Shown here piece after piece: positions 11,566 to 19,626 of a stretch of DNA of 20,008 nucleotides. Numbering within the stretch: position 1 is the stretch's first letter; each line of letters opens with the position of its first letter. A program made the position numbers and the translations under genes. This DNA is from a virus. Where the stretch lies: IMG/VR virus record IMGVR_UViG_3300026097_000136, positions 1 to 20,008 of that record. One strand, given 5' to 3'. Below the pieces are notes generated by a model. It saw only the letters and a program-made list of their open reading frames with translations, made no database searches and was not told where the DNA came from.

Positions 11566-11835
11566 TTGATACAGTCGGGAAAGATCAAAAAACAAACCAT
11601 GAAACGCAGCCAGTGGCAGGCATGGCTTAACGCACACAGACCGGCCACGGCTTGTCAGTATTGCCGCGATACAGCCGGTACATACAACCACAAGGAGTGC
11701 TTCGACTGCGCCGTGAGGTTGATTGTCAGCGCAAGACCAAACCGCCGCGCTCAGGAAGCCATGCTGACCGTGGTTGAAAAGCAACACGGGCGAGAACGGC
11801 TTATAGAGGCTGTGAAGGCAATACCCTTTGTGTAA
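11566..11835 (+). CDS. small zinc-ribbon protein ahead of the terminase genes
   Basis: 89 residues if it starts at TTG 11566, which has AAGGA six bases upstream. ATG 11599 (78 residues) lacks a near site. CQYCRDTAG...HKECFDCAV gives two Cys-x2-Cys knuckles, a clear metal-binding ribbon. The second half is a basic amphipathic helix region (RPNRRAQEAMLTVVEKQHG). It is the first rightward gene of the late cluster and could act as a late regulator or DNA-binding packaging helper. The family is not one I can name. Confidence 0.7.
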   Translation: MIQSGKIKKQTMKRSQWQAWLNAHRPATACQYCRDTAGTYNHKECFDCAVRLIVSARPNRRAQEAMLTVVEKQHGRERLIEAVKAIPFV

Positions 11836-11892
11836 CCCGAGGTTGAGAATTAAACCGCGCAGGGGGCTTCTCATGGCTTCTGAGAGGTATTG

Positions 11893-11923
11893 TTGCCACG
11901 AGTTAAAACATGTGTTGTAGAAT
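11893..11923 (+). promoter_or_regulatory. possible promoter for the packaging genes
   Basis: TTGCCA (11893-11898) and TAGAAT (11918-11923) each match the consensus at five of six positions, but the spacing is 19. The -10 ends six bases before the ATG at 11930, and no Shine-Dalgarno site is present, so an mRNA from here would be leaderless or nearly so. Confidence 0.4.
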
Positions 11924-11929
11924 CAACGC

Positions 11930-12436
11930 ATGGGACAGGAAAAAAACCACGGTTCTGCGAGTGAGACAGGGAAAGGGGAGGGAGGCGAGAATGCTTCGCA
12001 TCTCGAACGCCCCAGATCGCCCCTGACCGGCGCGCCTGTTCCCGGCGGGAGACCGAAAGGCGTTCCAAACAAAATCACACGAACATTCAAGGCAGCGGCC
12101 GAGAAAGCCTTCGAGAAGGGCGGTGGCGTGGACTGGCTGGTCAAGATGATGAATGGCACGGCATCAGACCGCGCAGCGGTGCTACAACTCTACGGCAGGC
12201 TCATCCCAGCGCAGCTTCAGGGCGAGGTCAACCACTCGGTAAAGGTGCAGCTAACCTTCGCGCAAGGGCGCAATATCGCCCCAAATCTGCCCAGTGATAC
12301 GCAATCCGCTGGTGGTCGGCAGATACCCCATGATAATCAAGACGTTATAGACGTTGAGCCTATACAGCGCGACTCAAGGTGCGGTGAGGGTGTTGACGCA
12401 GACCAAGACAAGGGCAATGGTCATGACCAGACCTGA
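11930..12436 (+). CDS. putative terminase small subunit
   Basis: 168 residues. The N-terminal 35 residues are charged and disordered-looking. GGRPKGVPNKITRTFKAAAEKAF is a basic motif typical of phage proteins encoded just before the large terminase. It is followed by helical segments DWLVKMMNG, RAAVLQLYGRLIPAQLQGEV and an acidic, Gln/Asp-rich tail (DVIDVEPIQRDSR). The small subunit recognises the packaging site and loads the motor. Position 111 bases before the large subunit supports the call, whereas sequence similarity to well-studied TerS proteins is not visible to me. The start has no ribosome binding site and directly follows a -10-like hexamer. Confidence 0.65.
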   Translation: MGQEKNHGSASETGKGEGGENASHLERPRSPLTGAPVPGGRPKGVPNKITRTFKAAAEKAFEKGGGVDWLVKMMNGTASDRAAVLQLYGRLIPAQLQGEVNHSVKVQLTFAQGRNIAPNLPSDTQSAGGRQIPHDNQDVIDVEPIQRDSRCGEGVDADQDKGNGHDQT

Positions 12437-12448
12437 TCGCCTGCTGGC

Positions 12449-12483
12449 AGACCCACCCCCCCTAACGACCCGACGGGGGGTCT
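12449..12483 (+). repeat. GC-rich hairpin between small and large terminase
   Basis: AGACCC (12449-12454) pairs with GGGTCT (12478-12483), and inner runs of C and G (12456-12462 with 12475-12480) offer further pairing in shifted registers. No T tract follows, so it is a weak candidate for termination. It may modulate translation of the large terminase or serve packaging. The rest of the 111-base gap shows only a GAGGG ribosome binding site. Confidence 0.35.
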
Positions 12484-12547
12484 CTGTTTCCGTTTCCGGA
12501 CCCTCCCATCCAAAATTACCCCACCAGATCGTATTTTCGAGGGCGGC

Positions 12548-13885
12548 ATGAACTCAATTATTGAATACAAGCCCCGAGAGCAATTGATTCCTTTTCACAG
12601 CAGGGACAGGCGCTGGACGGTAATTGTGGCGCACCGTCGTTTTGGAAAAACATTTGGCGCATGCGCGGACTTGGTTATTGGGGCGCTTGAGACAGGTCTT
12701 CACCGGCCGCAGTTTGCTTACCTTGCTCCTCAGCGAGAACAGGCGAAACGCACGGCATGGGCATATCTGAAAGAACTGACCGAGCCTGTTTGGCACAAGA
12801 AGCCAAATGAAGCCGAGTTGAAGATTGAACTTGATAACGCGCACGGTGGTGTCTCAACGATTTACGTTGGCGGGGCTGACAATCCGGACGCGATGCGTGG
12901 CTTGTATTTCGACGGCGTGATTTTGGACGAGTTTGGAGACATGAGGCCGGGGGCGTGGTTGTCAGTTTTGCGCCCTGCATTGTCAGACCGTCGCGGTTGG
13001 GCTGTCTTCATGGGAACGCCCAAGGGCCGCAACATGTTTTGGACAATGCGCGAAGAGGCGCGGTTGAATCCTGACACGCACTTGTTGCTTGAATTCCCGG
13101 CGAGCAAGACGGGCATTATTCACCCCGACGAACTGGAGCAGGCGCGGCTTCAGATGACCCCTGAGACCTTTGCCATTGAGTACGAGTGTTCGTTTGATGC
13201 GTCGATCCCGGGCAGTTATTTTGCCCGTGAGTTGGGGGCGGTGTTTGAGGCCGGGCAGATTGGCAACGAAGAGCGTTTCCAGCGCGACCCTGACTTTCCG
13301 GTGTCGGTGGTGGGGGACTTGGGTTTTACCGACAGTTGCGCGTGGTGGGTGTGGCAAAAGGCACCCGGTGGTTTTCGGGTGGTGGATTACTACGAGGCCG
13401 ATGGGCGCGACATTGGGCATTACGTTGAGTGGATACGGTCACTGGGCAATGTTGAAGATGTGTGGTTGCCGCATGATGCCCGGGCCAAGAGTCTTCAGAC
13501 CGGGCGCAGCATTGTGGAGGTTTTTTTGTCTTCAGGGATAACCCCGAGGCTTGTTCCTAAGGCGAAGTTTCACGATGGGATCGAGGCTGCTCGGCAGGTG
13601 ATCCCGGCGTGTTGGTTTAACGAGGACAAGTGCTACGCGGGGCTAGAGCATTTGCGGGCGTACTGTCGGCTGTGGGATGAGAAAACCGGGACCTTTAAGG
13701 ACCGCGCTAATCACGACAGCCACAGTCACGCCGCTGATGCGTTTCGTTATTTTGCGCAGTGTTGTGGGCATGTGCAGGTCCAAGAGGTGTTTACACCAGA
13801 GGCAACACGTGAAACAATTCAAACATACGGGTTTTCTCTTGAAGACCTTTACGCGGCGAAGCCGTCACCGAGCAGGCGGATTTAA
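12548..13885 (+). CDS. terL: terminase large subunit
   Basis: 445 residues, the ATP-driven packaging motor and nuclease. Walker A is AHRRFGKT (28-35), Walker B VILDEFG (124-130) and the coupling motif FMGTPKG (154-160). The C-terminal RNase H-like nuclease has Asp257 in VGDLGFTDS, Asp310 in LPHDA and Asp398 in SHAADAFRY. The length is usual for the family. It works with the small subunit and docks on the portal encoded next; the stop and the portal start share one base (TAATG). GAGGG precedes the ATG by four bases. All key residues are present. Confidence 0.96.
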   Translation: MNSIIEYKPREQLIPFHSRDRRWTVIVAHRRFGKTFGACADLVIGALETGLHRPQFAYLAPQREQAKRTAWAYLKELTEPVWHKKPNEAELKIELDNAHGGVSTIYVGGADNPDAMRGLYFDGVILDEFGDMRPGAWLSVLRPALSDRRGWAVFMGTPKGRNMFWTMREEARLNPDTHLLLEFPASKTGIIHPDELEQARLQMTPETFAIEYECSFDASIPGSYFARELGAVFEAGQIGNEERFQRDPDFPVSVVGDLGFTDSCAWWVWQKAPGGFRVVDYYEADGRDIGHYVEWIRSLGNVEDVWLPHDARAKSLQTGRSIVEVFLSSGITPRLVPKAKFHDGIEAARQVIPACWFNEDKCYAGLEHLRAYCRLWDEKTGTFKDRANHDSHSHAADAFRYFAQCCGHVQVQEVFTPEATRETIQTYGFSLEDLYAAKPSPSRRI

Positions 13886-16011
13886 TGGCTACCAGTGAGA
13901 TAGAGACTTTAGAAGACGCGCAGTCGCCCGTGAAGATGTGGGCGCAAGAGATCAGTGCTGCGCAAGAGTTCATGAAGCCTTTTCAGAAAGAGGCGAAGAA
14001 GATCAACCGTCGGTTTTTGGACAAGCGCGAGGCGACCGAAGACAGCGAGTACCGCGTCAATTTGTTTTGGTCCACGATTAAGGTTGTGATGTCGATGTTG
14101 TTTGCTCGGCCCCCACAGGTGGTGGTCAAGCGCGAGTATGACGACTACAACGACGATGCCAGTCGTGTGGCTAGTGAGATTTTAGAGCGATTGCTTAACA
14201 ACGACGTGCAGGGCGACGGTAGCACCAGTCGCGCCAGCATTCGGCTTTCGTTGCAGGACTGGGCCACGCTTGGCATGGGTCAGGTCTGGAATCGTTATGA
14301 AGTGGAAACGACCACCGAGATGACCGAGCCTGTCATTGACCAAATGACGGGCATGGAGATGGAGCCTGCTCAGGAGTACGAGCGCTTGGTGTCAGAAAAT
14401 GTGGTGACGGACTACGTGTTTTGGGATGATTTTTTGTATTCACCGGCCCGCATTTGGGCCGATGTTCGTTGGGTGGCTCGTAGGGTGTACATGACCCGCG
14501 ACGAGTTGATTGCCCGATTTGGCGAGGAAGTTGGCAAGCGCGTCCCGATGGCCAAGTCGCGTCCCAAGGCAGAGCAATCGCCCAGTGGTGCGCAGATGCC
14601 ACCGCCAAAGGATCCGTGGTCACGTGCCAAGGTCTGGGAGATTTGGGATAAGTCGAGTCGTTCGGTGGTGTTTTATGCTGAAGGGTGTGATTTCCTTTTG
14701 GATCAGGTCGAGGACCCTTTGCAGCTAAAGGATTTCTTCCCGTGTCCTGAGCCGTTGCTTGAGAACACGACCACGGCTGAGTTGGTGCCGCGCTCAGATT
14801 ATGTCATGGCGCAAGATCAGTTCAATCAGTTGGACGAAATCAACACCCGGATTTCGTGGCTTACCCGTGGCATGAAGTTGGTTGGTGTGTACGACAAGTC
14901 GGCCGAGGGTGTGCAGCGCATGCTGAATCAGGCCACAGAGAATCAGTTGATCCCTGTGGACAACTGGGCGCTTTTTGCCGAAAGCGGCGGTTTGAAGGGC
15001 AAAGTTGAGTGGATGCCGATTCAGGACGTGGCCGCGGTATTAGAGCGACTGATAATGCTGCGCGAGCAGGTCAAGGGTCAGATTTATGAGGTGTTGGGCA
15101 TTTCCGACATCATGCGCGGTTCGACCAAGGCCAGTGAGACAGCGTCGGCCCAGCAACTGAAGGCGCAGTTTGGTTCTACCCGAATTTCGGAGAAGCAGCA
15201 GTCAGTCGGCATGTTTGTTCAGCGCGTTCTTGGCATCAAGGCCGAGATTATTGAAAAGCATTTTCAGCCAGAGACAATTGCGCAGCGCTCGAATGTGATG
15301 ATGACCCCTGACGCGCAGTTGGCACCACAGGCCATTCAGCTTTTGAAGTCACCTGACGCAGTCTCGTATCGGGTGTCGGTGCAATCTGAGACGATGGCTT
15401 ACCAAGACGAGCAATTTTTGATTAAGAGTCGCACTGAGGCTTTGACCGCCATGGGTCAGTTCTTGCAGCAAGCAAACGCGGCAGCCCAAACGATGCCACA
15501 GACAGGCCCCATGTTCTTGGAGATGGTCAAGTGGTACATGTCTTCATTTCACGGTTTCCAGAGCATTGAGGGCGTGTTGGACAAGGCCATCATGCAAGCG
15601 AACCAAGTACTGGCACAGCCAAAGCAGCCTGACCCGAAAGAGGCGGCTGAGGTTCAGCGTGACTACGCTGAGATCGAAGAAAAGAAAGCGGGTGCGCTTG
15701 AGCGTCGTGCAGGTGCGGCCAAGGACTTGGCAGAGACCGCACTCAAAGCGCGTGAGGCCGGGATGCCGTTCCCGCCGATCCCGCCAGAGCCACTATTGCC
15801 ACCCATGGGCGCAGGCGGTATGCCGCCGATGATGCCGGGTGGGCCACCAGTTTCACCGGGGCAGGGAGGTATGTCTCCGTCTCCGTCTCCGCAACCCCCC
15901 GCGCAGCCTTCTCCTGTTGCGCAGCCCCCGGTGAATCCTAATCAACCACCACAGCCCCAAATGCCAGCACCGCCTCAGTTACCACCGGGATCACAGGGAG
16001 GTCAGCCATGA
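13885..16011 (+). CDS. portal protein with a proline-rich C-terminal tail
   Basis: 708 residues, similar in size to P22-type portals. It forms the ring at one head vertex through which DNA enters and leaves. Supporting features are the position after terL, the N-terminal helical part with NLFWSTIKVVMSMLFARPPQV, VTDYVFWDDFLYSPAR, and long helices (residues about 310-460, including QFNQLDEINTRISWL and MLREQVKGQIYEVLGISDIM), all usual in portal stems. Residues 555-625 are a charged helix. The last 82 residues are about 40 percent proline with Met, Gly and Gln, clearly disordered, and not needed for the portal fold. The stop overlaps the next gene as ATGA. Confidence 0.92.
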   Translation: MATSEIETLEDAQSPVKMWAQEISAAQEFMKPFQKEAKKINRRFLDKREATEDSEYRVNLFWSTIKVVMSMLFARPPQVVVKREYDDYNDDASRVASEILERLLNNDVQGDGSTSRASIRLSLQDWATLGMGQVWNRYEVETTTEMTEPVIDQMTGMEMEPAQEYERLVSENVVTDYVFWDDFLYSPARIWADVRWVARRVYMTRDELIARFGEEVGKRVPMAKSRPKAEQSPSGAQMPPPKDPWSRAKVWEIWDKSSRSVVFYAEGCDFLLDQVEDPLQLKDFFPCPEPLLENTTTAELVPRSDYVMAQDQFNQLDEINTRISWLTRGMKLVGVYDKSAEGVQRMLNQATENQLIPVDNWALFAESGGLKGKVEWMPIQDVAAVLERLIMLREQVKGQIYEVLGISDIMRGSTKASETASAQQLKAQFGSTRISEKQQSVGMFVQRVLGIKAEIIEKHFQPETIAQRSNVMMTPDAQLAPQAIQLLKSPDAVSYRVSVQSETMAYQDEQFLIKSRTEALTAMGQFLQQANAAAQTMPQTGPMFLEMVKWYMSSFHGFQSIEGVLDKAIMQANQVLAQPKQPDPKEAAEVQRDYAEIEEKKAGALERRAGAAKDLAETALKAREAGMPFPPIPPEPLLPPMGAGGMPPMMPGGPPVSPGQGGMSPSPSPQPPAQPSPVAQPPVNPNQPPQPQMPAPPQLPPGSQGGQP

Positions 16012-16340
16012 CGCGCAGACGTTGGCGACAGATGCCAGACGGCACATTAGTCGAAGTTGATATCCACAGTGGTGGGACTTCCAGAAATGGGAACGGCGAT
16101 GACGCTCTGTGGGGAGATCGCTCATACGATGGGCTACGCGCCCCCGATGGTACGGACATATCAAGTCGCACCAAGCACCGTGAATATCTTAAGCGCACAG
16201 GGCTGACCACTTACGACGACTTTGCAGGCGAGTTCTCTAAGAAACGCAAAGAGCGCGATGAGTACCACCTTGGGCAACGTGGCTCTGTTGCCAAAAACGA
16301 CATCAACGCAGCAATCGAATACCTAAAATCCCGCCGATAG
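16008..16340 (+). CDS. conserved protein between portal and scaffold
   Basis: 110 basic residues. It starts MTRRRWRQMPDGTLVEV and contains DGTDISSRTKHREYLKRTGL, a block I have seen in proteins at the same place in other short-tailed phages. The C-terminus is helical (KKRKERDEYHLGQRGSVAKNDINAAIEYL). It is translated from an ATGA overlap with the portal and ends nine bases before the scaffold. It may help head assembly, but its role is not established. Its high content of Lys and Arg contrasts with the acidic scaffold next to it. Confidence 0.8.
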   Translation: MTRRRWRQMPDGTLVEVDIHSGGTSRNGNGDDALWGDRSYDGLRAPDGTDISSRTKHREYLKRTGLTTYDDFAGEFSKKRKERDEYHLGQRGSVAKNDINAAIEYLKSRR

Positions 16341-16349
16341 GAGCAGAAA

Positions 16350-17483
16350 ATGCCACCCGAAAACACCACCACAGAGCAACCCGAAGACGATTTGCGGGCA
16401 TCATTAGAGTCCGCATACGAAGAAAAGGCTGAAATAGAGCCACAAGACCCTCCAGAACCGCAAGAAAGTGCGCCAGCGGACGAAAATTCGTCTGAAACGC
16501 CCGAAAACACGTCTTTAAGAGACGAAATTGACGAGAAATCGTCAAAAAAGCCTGAAGAAGGCGAAAAAAAGCCCTTTGTAGAGGTCAAAAAGCCAAATCA
16601 GCCACCTTCGGAAGACGACAAAACCGAAATAGCGGAAAAAGACCCGATTGCCAAAGCCCCACAGGCGTGGAAACCCGAAGCACGTGAGCATTGGGACTCA
16701 ATCCCGGCTGAAGCGCGCAAAGAAATTGTGCGTCATGAGCAGCAAGTCAAAGAGACCTTGCGTGAGACGGCTCAAGCACGTCAATTTGCTCAAGCAGTGA
16801 ATCAAACCATCCAGCCTTACCAGCATTTCATCAAGGCTGAAGGCGGCAATCCCATATCGGCCATTGATAATCTGTTCAGCACGGCAGCCATGCTGCGTAC
16901 CGGCAACGCCGAGCAGGTGGCCAATCTAGTGACGCAGATTACCAACCAGTTTGGTATCAATCGTTTTGGTAAAGAATTTGTGCGCAAATTGGACGAGTCT
17001 TTGTCTGGCGCATCTCCCAAAGAAGACCCGCCTGAAATTGCGGCTTTAAAGCAGCAATATGAGCAGCAACTGGCTCCTTTGCGGCAGATGCAGGAACAAT
17101 TCCAGCAACAGCAGTATTACCAGCAGCAACAGGCCCAACAAGCCACGCAAGCGGAGTTGCAGCAGTTTGCCAGTCAAGCGGAGTTTATGGAAGATGTCCG
17201 AATGGACATGGCCGATTTAATGGACCTTGCGTCCCAGCAGGGCAAGCAAATCACCTTGCAAGAGGCTTATGACAGAGCTTGCTGGGCGAATCCCGAAATC
17301 CGCAATGTTTTGACCAAGCGGCAACAGGCAGAGCAAGCTCAGCAGGTCAATCAAACGGCGCAGCGGGCTAAACGTGCAGCAGTTAGCGTAAGCGGATCAG
17401 CACCTCCTTCCGGTTCCCAAACATCTGGTGGCGGGAATTTGCGCGACGATTTGGAATTTGCGTTTAGTCGGGTTTCACGTTGA
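16350..17483 (+). CDS. head scaffolding protein
   Basis: 377 residues without Cys-rich or catalytic motifs except a single Cys near residue 311. The first 110 residues are acidic and rich in Glu, Pro and Ser, probably unfolded. A helical middle follows (WKPEAREHWDSIPAEARKEI, HEQQVKETLRETAQARQFAQ), then a region of many glutamines (residues about 230-275, QQYEQQLAPLRQMQEQFQQQ) and more helix. Such an acidic, coiled-coil protein directly before the coat gene is the usual scaffold, which builds the procapsid and then leaves. AGGAG lies six bases before the ATG. No protease domain is seen. Confidence 0.85.
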   Translation: MPPENTTTEQPEDDLRASLESAYEEKAEIEPQDPPEPQESAPADENSSETPENTSLRDEIDEKSSKKPEEGEKKPFVEVKKPNQPPSEDDKTEIAEKDPIAKAPQAWKPEAREHWDSIPAEARKEIVRHEQQVKETLRETAQARQFAQAVNQTIQPYQHFIKAEGGNPISAIDNLFSTAAMLRTGNAEQVANLVTQITNQFGINRFGKEFVRKLDESLSGASPKEDPPEIAALKQQYEQQLAPLRQMQEQFQQQQYYQQQQAQQATQAELQQFASQAEFMEDVRMDMADLMDLASQQGKQITLQEAYDRACWANPEIRNVLTKRQQAEQAQQVNQTAQRAKRAAVSVSGSAPPSGSQTSGGGNLRDDLEFAFSRVSR

Positions 17484-17531
17484 TTGTTGTTTTAGTTAAA
17501 ACAGTCTAAAATAGTCCAAACAGGAGTTCAT

Positions 17532-17560
17532 ACAACCGACCTGTTGATTTAATCGGTTGT
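17532..17560 (+). repeat. hairpin in the scaffold-coat intergenic region
   Basis: ACAACCGA (17532-17539) pairs with TCGGTTGT (17553-17560) around a 13-base loop. The 161-base gap 17484-17644 also contains an A/T-rich stretch with TAAAAT-like hexamers (about 17498-17512) and the coat ribosome binding site GGAG, seven bases before 17645. No T tract follows the stem. It may adjust coat mRNA level or stability. Confidence 0.4.
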
Positions 17561-17644
17561 CAATGAGCGACCCACGACGGGACTCAATTGAAAAGACGGC
17601 CAAGAAGAAAGTTTTTCTTGTTCAATTTTTAATGGAGTCTCGTC

Positions 17645-18625
17645 ATGAGCATGAACATTAGCGACATCGTCGCAACTACGATTGAAAGTCGTAGCCGCAA
17701 AATTGCGGATAACGTTACCGCCAACAATGCACTTCTCACACGTCTGAACAACGCAGGCGGCATCCGTGAGATTACTGGTGGCTCAGTCATTTACGAAGAG
17801 CTGAGCTATCAAGAAAATTCCAACTTCGGTTTTTACTCGGGTTTTGACCTTTTGCCGGTTGCTGCGCAGTCGGTTATCAGTGCTGCTGAGTTTCAATTGA
17901 AGCAAGCCGCTGTGCCTGTCACGGTGTCTGGTCTTGAGTACCTACAAAACGCGGGCCGTGAGCGCATGATTGATTTGCTCGAAGCCCGTTTGAAAGTGGC
18001 TGAGTCAACCATGGCCAACAAGCTGGCCAGCGCCATTTACGGCGACGGTACAGCAGACGGCGGTAAGAGCATCACAGGTTTGAACGCAGCCGTTCCTACC
18101 GACCCATCAAGCGGCACTTACGGCGGCATTGACCGTGCAACGTGGCAGTTCTGGCGCTCACAAGCGTTTGATGCAAATGTTGATGGTGGCTCTACCACGG
18201 GCATCACGTCTGCCAACGTGCAGACATTCATGAACGCTTTGTGGTCTAAGCTGATTCGTGGCTCTGACCGTCCCGACCTGATCGTCTGCGACAACCAGTT
18301 CTGGTCGGCTTTCATGGGTTCTTTACAGCCTCAGCAGCGTTTCACTGACCCACGTTCAGCCACGCTCGGTTTCGATTCGATCAAGTTCATGTCTGCGGAC
18401 GTGGTGCTTGATGGCGGGATCGGCGGCGCATGTCCTGCTAACACGGCGTTTTTCTTGAACACCGACTACATCTTCTGGAGACCGCACCGTGATCGCAACA
18501 TGACCACGATTGGACCAGAGCGTCGGTTCTCAGTTAACCAAGACGCTGAAGTGCAGGTCATGGGCTGGGCAGGTAACTTGACATGCTCAGGCTCTCAGTT
18601 CCAAGGTCGGTTGTTTACGACCTAA
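17645..18625 (+). CDS. major capsid protein (HK97-type fold inferred)
   Basis: 326 residues. It sits after the scaffold gene and has the composition of a coat protein: few Cys, many Ala, Gly, Thr. An N-terminal helix (ISDIVATTIESRSRKIADNV) is followed by an E-loop-like strand region (GGSVIYEELSYQENSNFGFYSG) and a spine-helix region (MIDLLEARLKVAESTMANKLASAIYGDG). The C-terminal region ends FSVNQDAEVQVMGWAGNLTCSGSQFQGRLF. It forms the icosahedral shell. GGAG lies seven bases before the start. Its own terminator follows at 18662, so the coat message may accumulate separately. Confidence 0.9.
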   Translation: MSMNISDIVATTIESRSRKIADNVTANNALLTRLNNAGGIREITGGSVIYEELSYQENSNFGFYSGFDLLPVAAQSVISAAEFQLKQAAVPVTVSGLEYLQNAGRERMIDLLEARLKVAESTMANKLASAIYGDGTADGGKSITGLNAAVPTDPSSGTYGGIDRATWQFWRSQAFDANVDGGSTTGITSANVQTFMNALWSKLIRGSDRPDLIVCDNQFWSAFMGSLQPQQRFTDPRSATLGFDSIKFMSADVVLDGGIGGACPANTAFFLNTDYIFWRPHRDRNMTTIGPERRFSVNQDAEVQVMGWAGNLTCSGSQFQGRLFTT

Positions 18626-18661
18626 TCGGTTGTTCGCTGTGGTGGTGAGCAACTTTGGGAG

Positions 18662-18694
18662 TCTCGGGCATTTGCCTGAGATTCCCCCTTTTTG
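18662..18694 (+). terminator. terminator after the coat gene
   Basis: TCTCGGGCA (18662-18670) pairs with TGCCTGAGA (18673-18681), including one G-U pair and closing over a tiny loop, and is followed by TTCCCCCTTTTT. It fits an intrinsic terminator, probably partial because structural genes continue. The T tract runs directly into the ribosome binding site of the next gene. Confidence 0.6.
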
Positions 18695-18703
18695 GAGAAA
18701 GAC

Positions 18704-18943
18704 ATGCCTACGTTCGCATCTTCCAAAGCCCCGATTGCCTATCTTGACGACCCTACTCAACCCTTGGGCGGCTTGAATCAAGGCATGGGCTATTCAACAG
18801 ACATTGACCCCGCAACAGTTACTACCGGGTCGTTTTTAGGTGGCGCAGCCGCGACCATCAAATACCAAGCAGGCGCACAAGTTGTTCCAGACGTTCAGGA
18901 GCCAGTTCAAGAGCCTGCTGTCAAAAAGGCAGTTAAGAAGTAA
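18704..18943 (+). CDS. small head-associated phage protein, unknown
   Basis: 79 residues from ATG 18704, with GGAG six bases upstream; an upstream in-frame TTG at 18692 overlaps that site and is not used. The protein is low in predicted structure: YLDDPTQPLGGLNQGMGYSTDID, a Gly/Ala-rich centre, and a tail of VPDVQEPVQEPAVKKAVKK with a near repeat VQEPVQEPAVKKAVKK. Position between coat and connector genes suggests a minor head or decoration protein. I do not recognise the family. Confidence 0.7.
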   Translation: MPTFASSKAPIAYLDDPTQPLGGLNQGMGYSTDIDPATVTTGSFLGGAAATIKYQAGAQVVPDVQEPVQEPAVKKAVKK

Positions 18944-18948
18944 TCCAC

Positions 18949-18966
18949 GGGGGCCATCGCGCCCCC
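18949..18966 (+). terminator. GC-rich hairpin in a short intergenic gap
   Basis: GGGGGC (18949-18954) pairs with GCCCCC (18961-18966) around CATCGC, followed by ATTTCT. A short stem of six G-C pairs with a weak T stretch; probably an attenuator or mRNA-stabilising structure between two head genes and not a full stop. Confidence 0.4.
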
Positions 18967-18988
18967 ATTTCTCATGGAGCAATAAAAA

Positions 18989-19624
18989 ATGAATGACACC
19001 ACCACGATTCCAAGCGAAGGTCTGACACTAGACGAGTTGCAACGCAACCCGTTTGCTGAAGAAGTGGCCAATCAGTACGGCAGCCCCGACGATGACAAAA
19101 AACTCATCGTGCGGTTTTACATGAACCCGGTAGAGCAAAAAGCTGAGTCAATTAAGGCTGGGCGCAAGATTTTCAAAGACACCGAGTACATCGAAATCCT
19201 GACCCCGGGCGACAAGTATTCCATCATCAAGCGTCAAGTCTTTGATATGGATCGTCGCCGTTTTGCCGACGCATATGCTCGCTTTAAGGCTGGCCAGCAA
19301 AACACTGTTTCCGGTACGCCGTTAAGCACCTTGGTGTGGATGAGTGACTCACGGGTTAAAGAGTATGAGTTCTTTAACATCTTGACCGTTGAGCAGCTTG
19401 CGCAGGCCTCAGACGGCTCCCAAGTGGCTCAAGTCATGGGCTTTCAAGAAGATAAACGCAAAGCGCAGAACTTTTTATCCACCAGCGAAAGCGACGCTCC
19501 CATTGCTGAGATGCGAGCCAAATTAGATGAACGCGACGCTCAGTTGCAATTGTTGCAAACCCAGTTGGCAGAGTTAAGCGCCAAAGTTGAAAAGCAGCCT
19601 ACGGCTCGAGCCGCTAAGGGGTAA
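18989..19624 (+). CDS. head-associated phage protein with C-terminal coiled coil
   Basis: 211 residues. The globular part (LIVRFYMNPVEQKAESIKAGRKIF, YIEILTPGDKYSIIKRQVFD, RRRFADAYARFKAGQQNTVSG) seems to bind no cofactor. A C-terminal heptad region, EMRAKLDERDAQLQLLQTQL..LSAKVEKQ, forms a coiled coil. Proteins of this kind follow the coat gene in several short-tailed phages and are present in the particle or needed for assembly, but their exact role is not established. GGAG lies nine bases before the ATG. The stop is three bases from the next start. Confidence 0.75.
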   Translation: MNDTTTIPSEGLTLDELQRNPFAEEVANQYGSPDDDKKLIVRFYMNPVEQKAESIKAGRKIFKDTEYIEILTPGDKYSIIKRQVFDMDRRRFADAYARFKAGQQNTVSGTPLSTLVWMSDSRVKEYEFFNILTVEQLAQASDGSQVAQVMGFQEDKRKAQNFLSTSESDAPIAEMRAKLDERDAQLQLLQTQLAELSAKVEKQPTARAAKG

Positions 19625-19626
19625 AT

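Noticed and set aside
11362-11874. A leftward 170-residue frame across the structured region and the zinc-ribbon gene
   Set aside because: It lies opposite a protein with clear Cys-x2-Cys knuckles and has no ribosome binding site or recognisable motif. The apparent frame is a by-product of the coding strand and hairpin sequence.
12354-12551. A rightward frame between small and large terminase, ending with an ATGA overlap at the large terminase
   Set aside because: The internal ATG at 12424 would fit coupling, but the product is rich in Pro, Ser and Arg through the C/G-run hairpin, and no good ribosome binding site is present. Kept only as a faint possibility.
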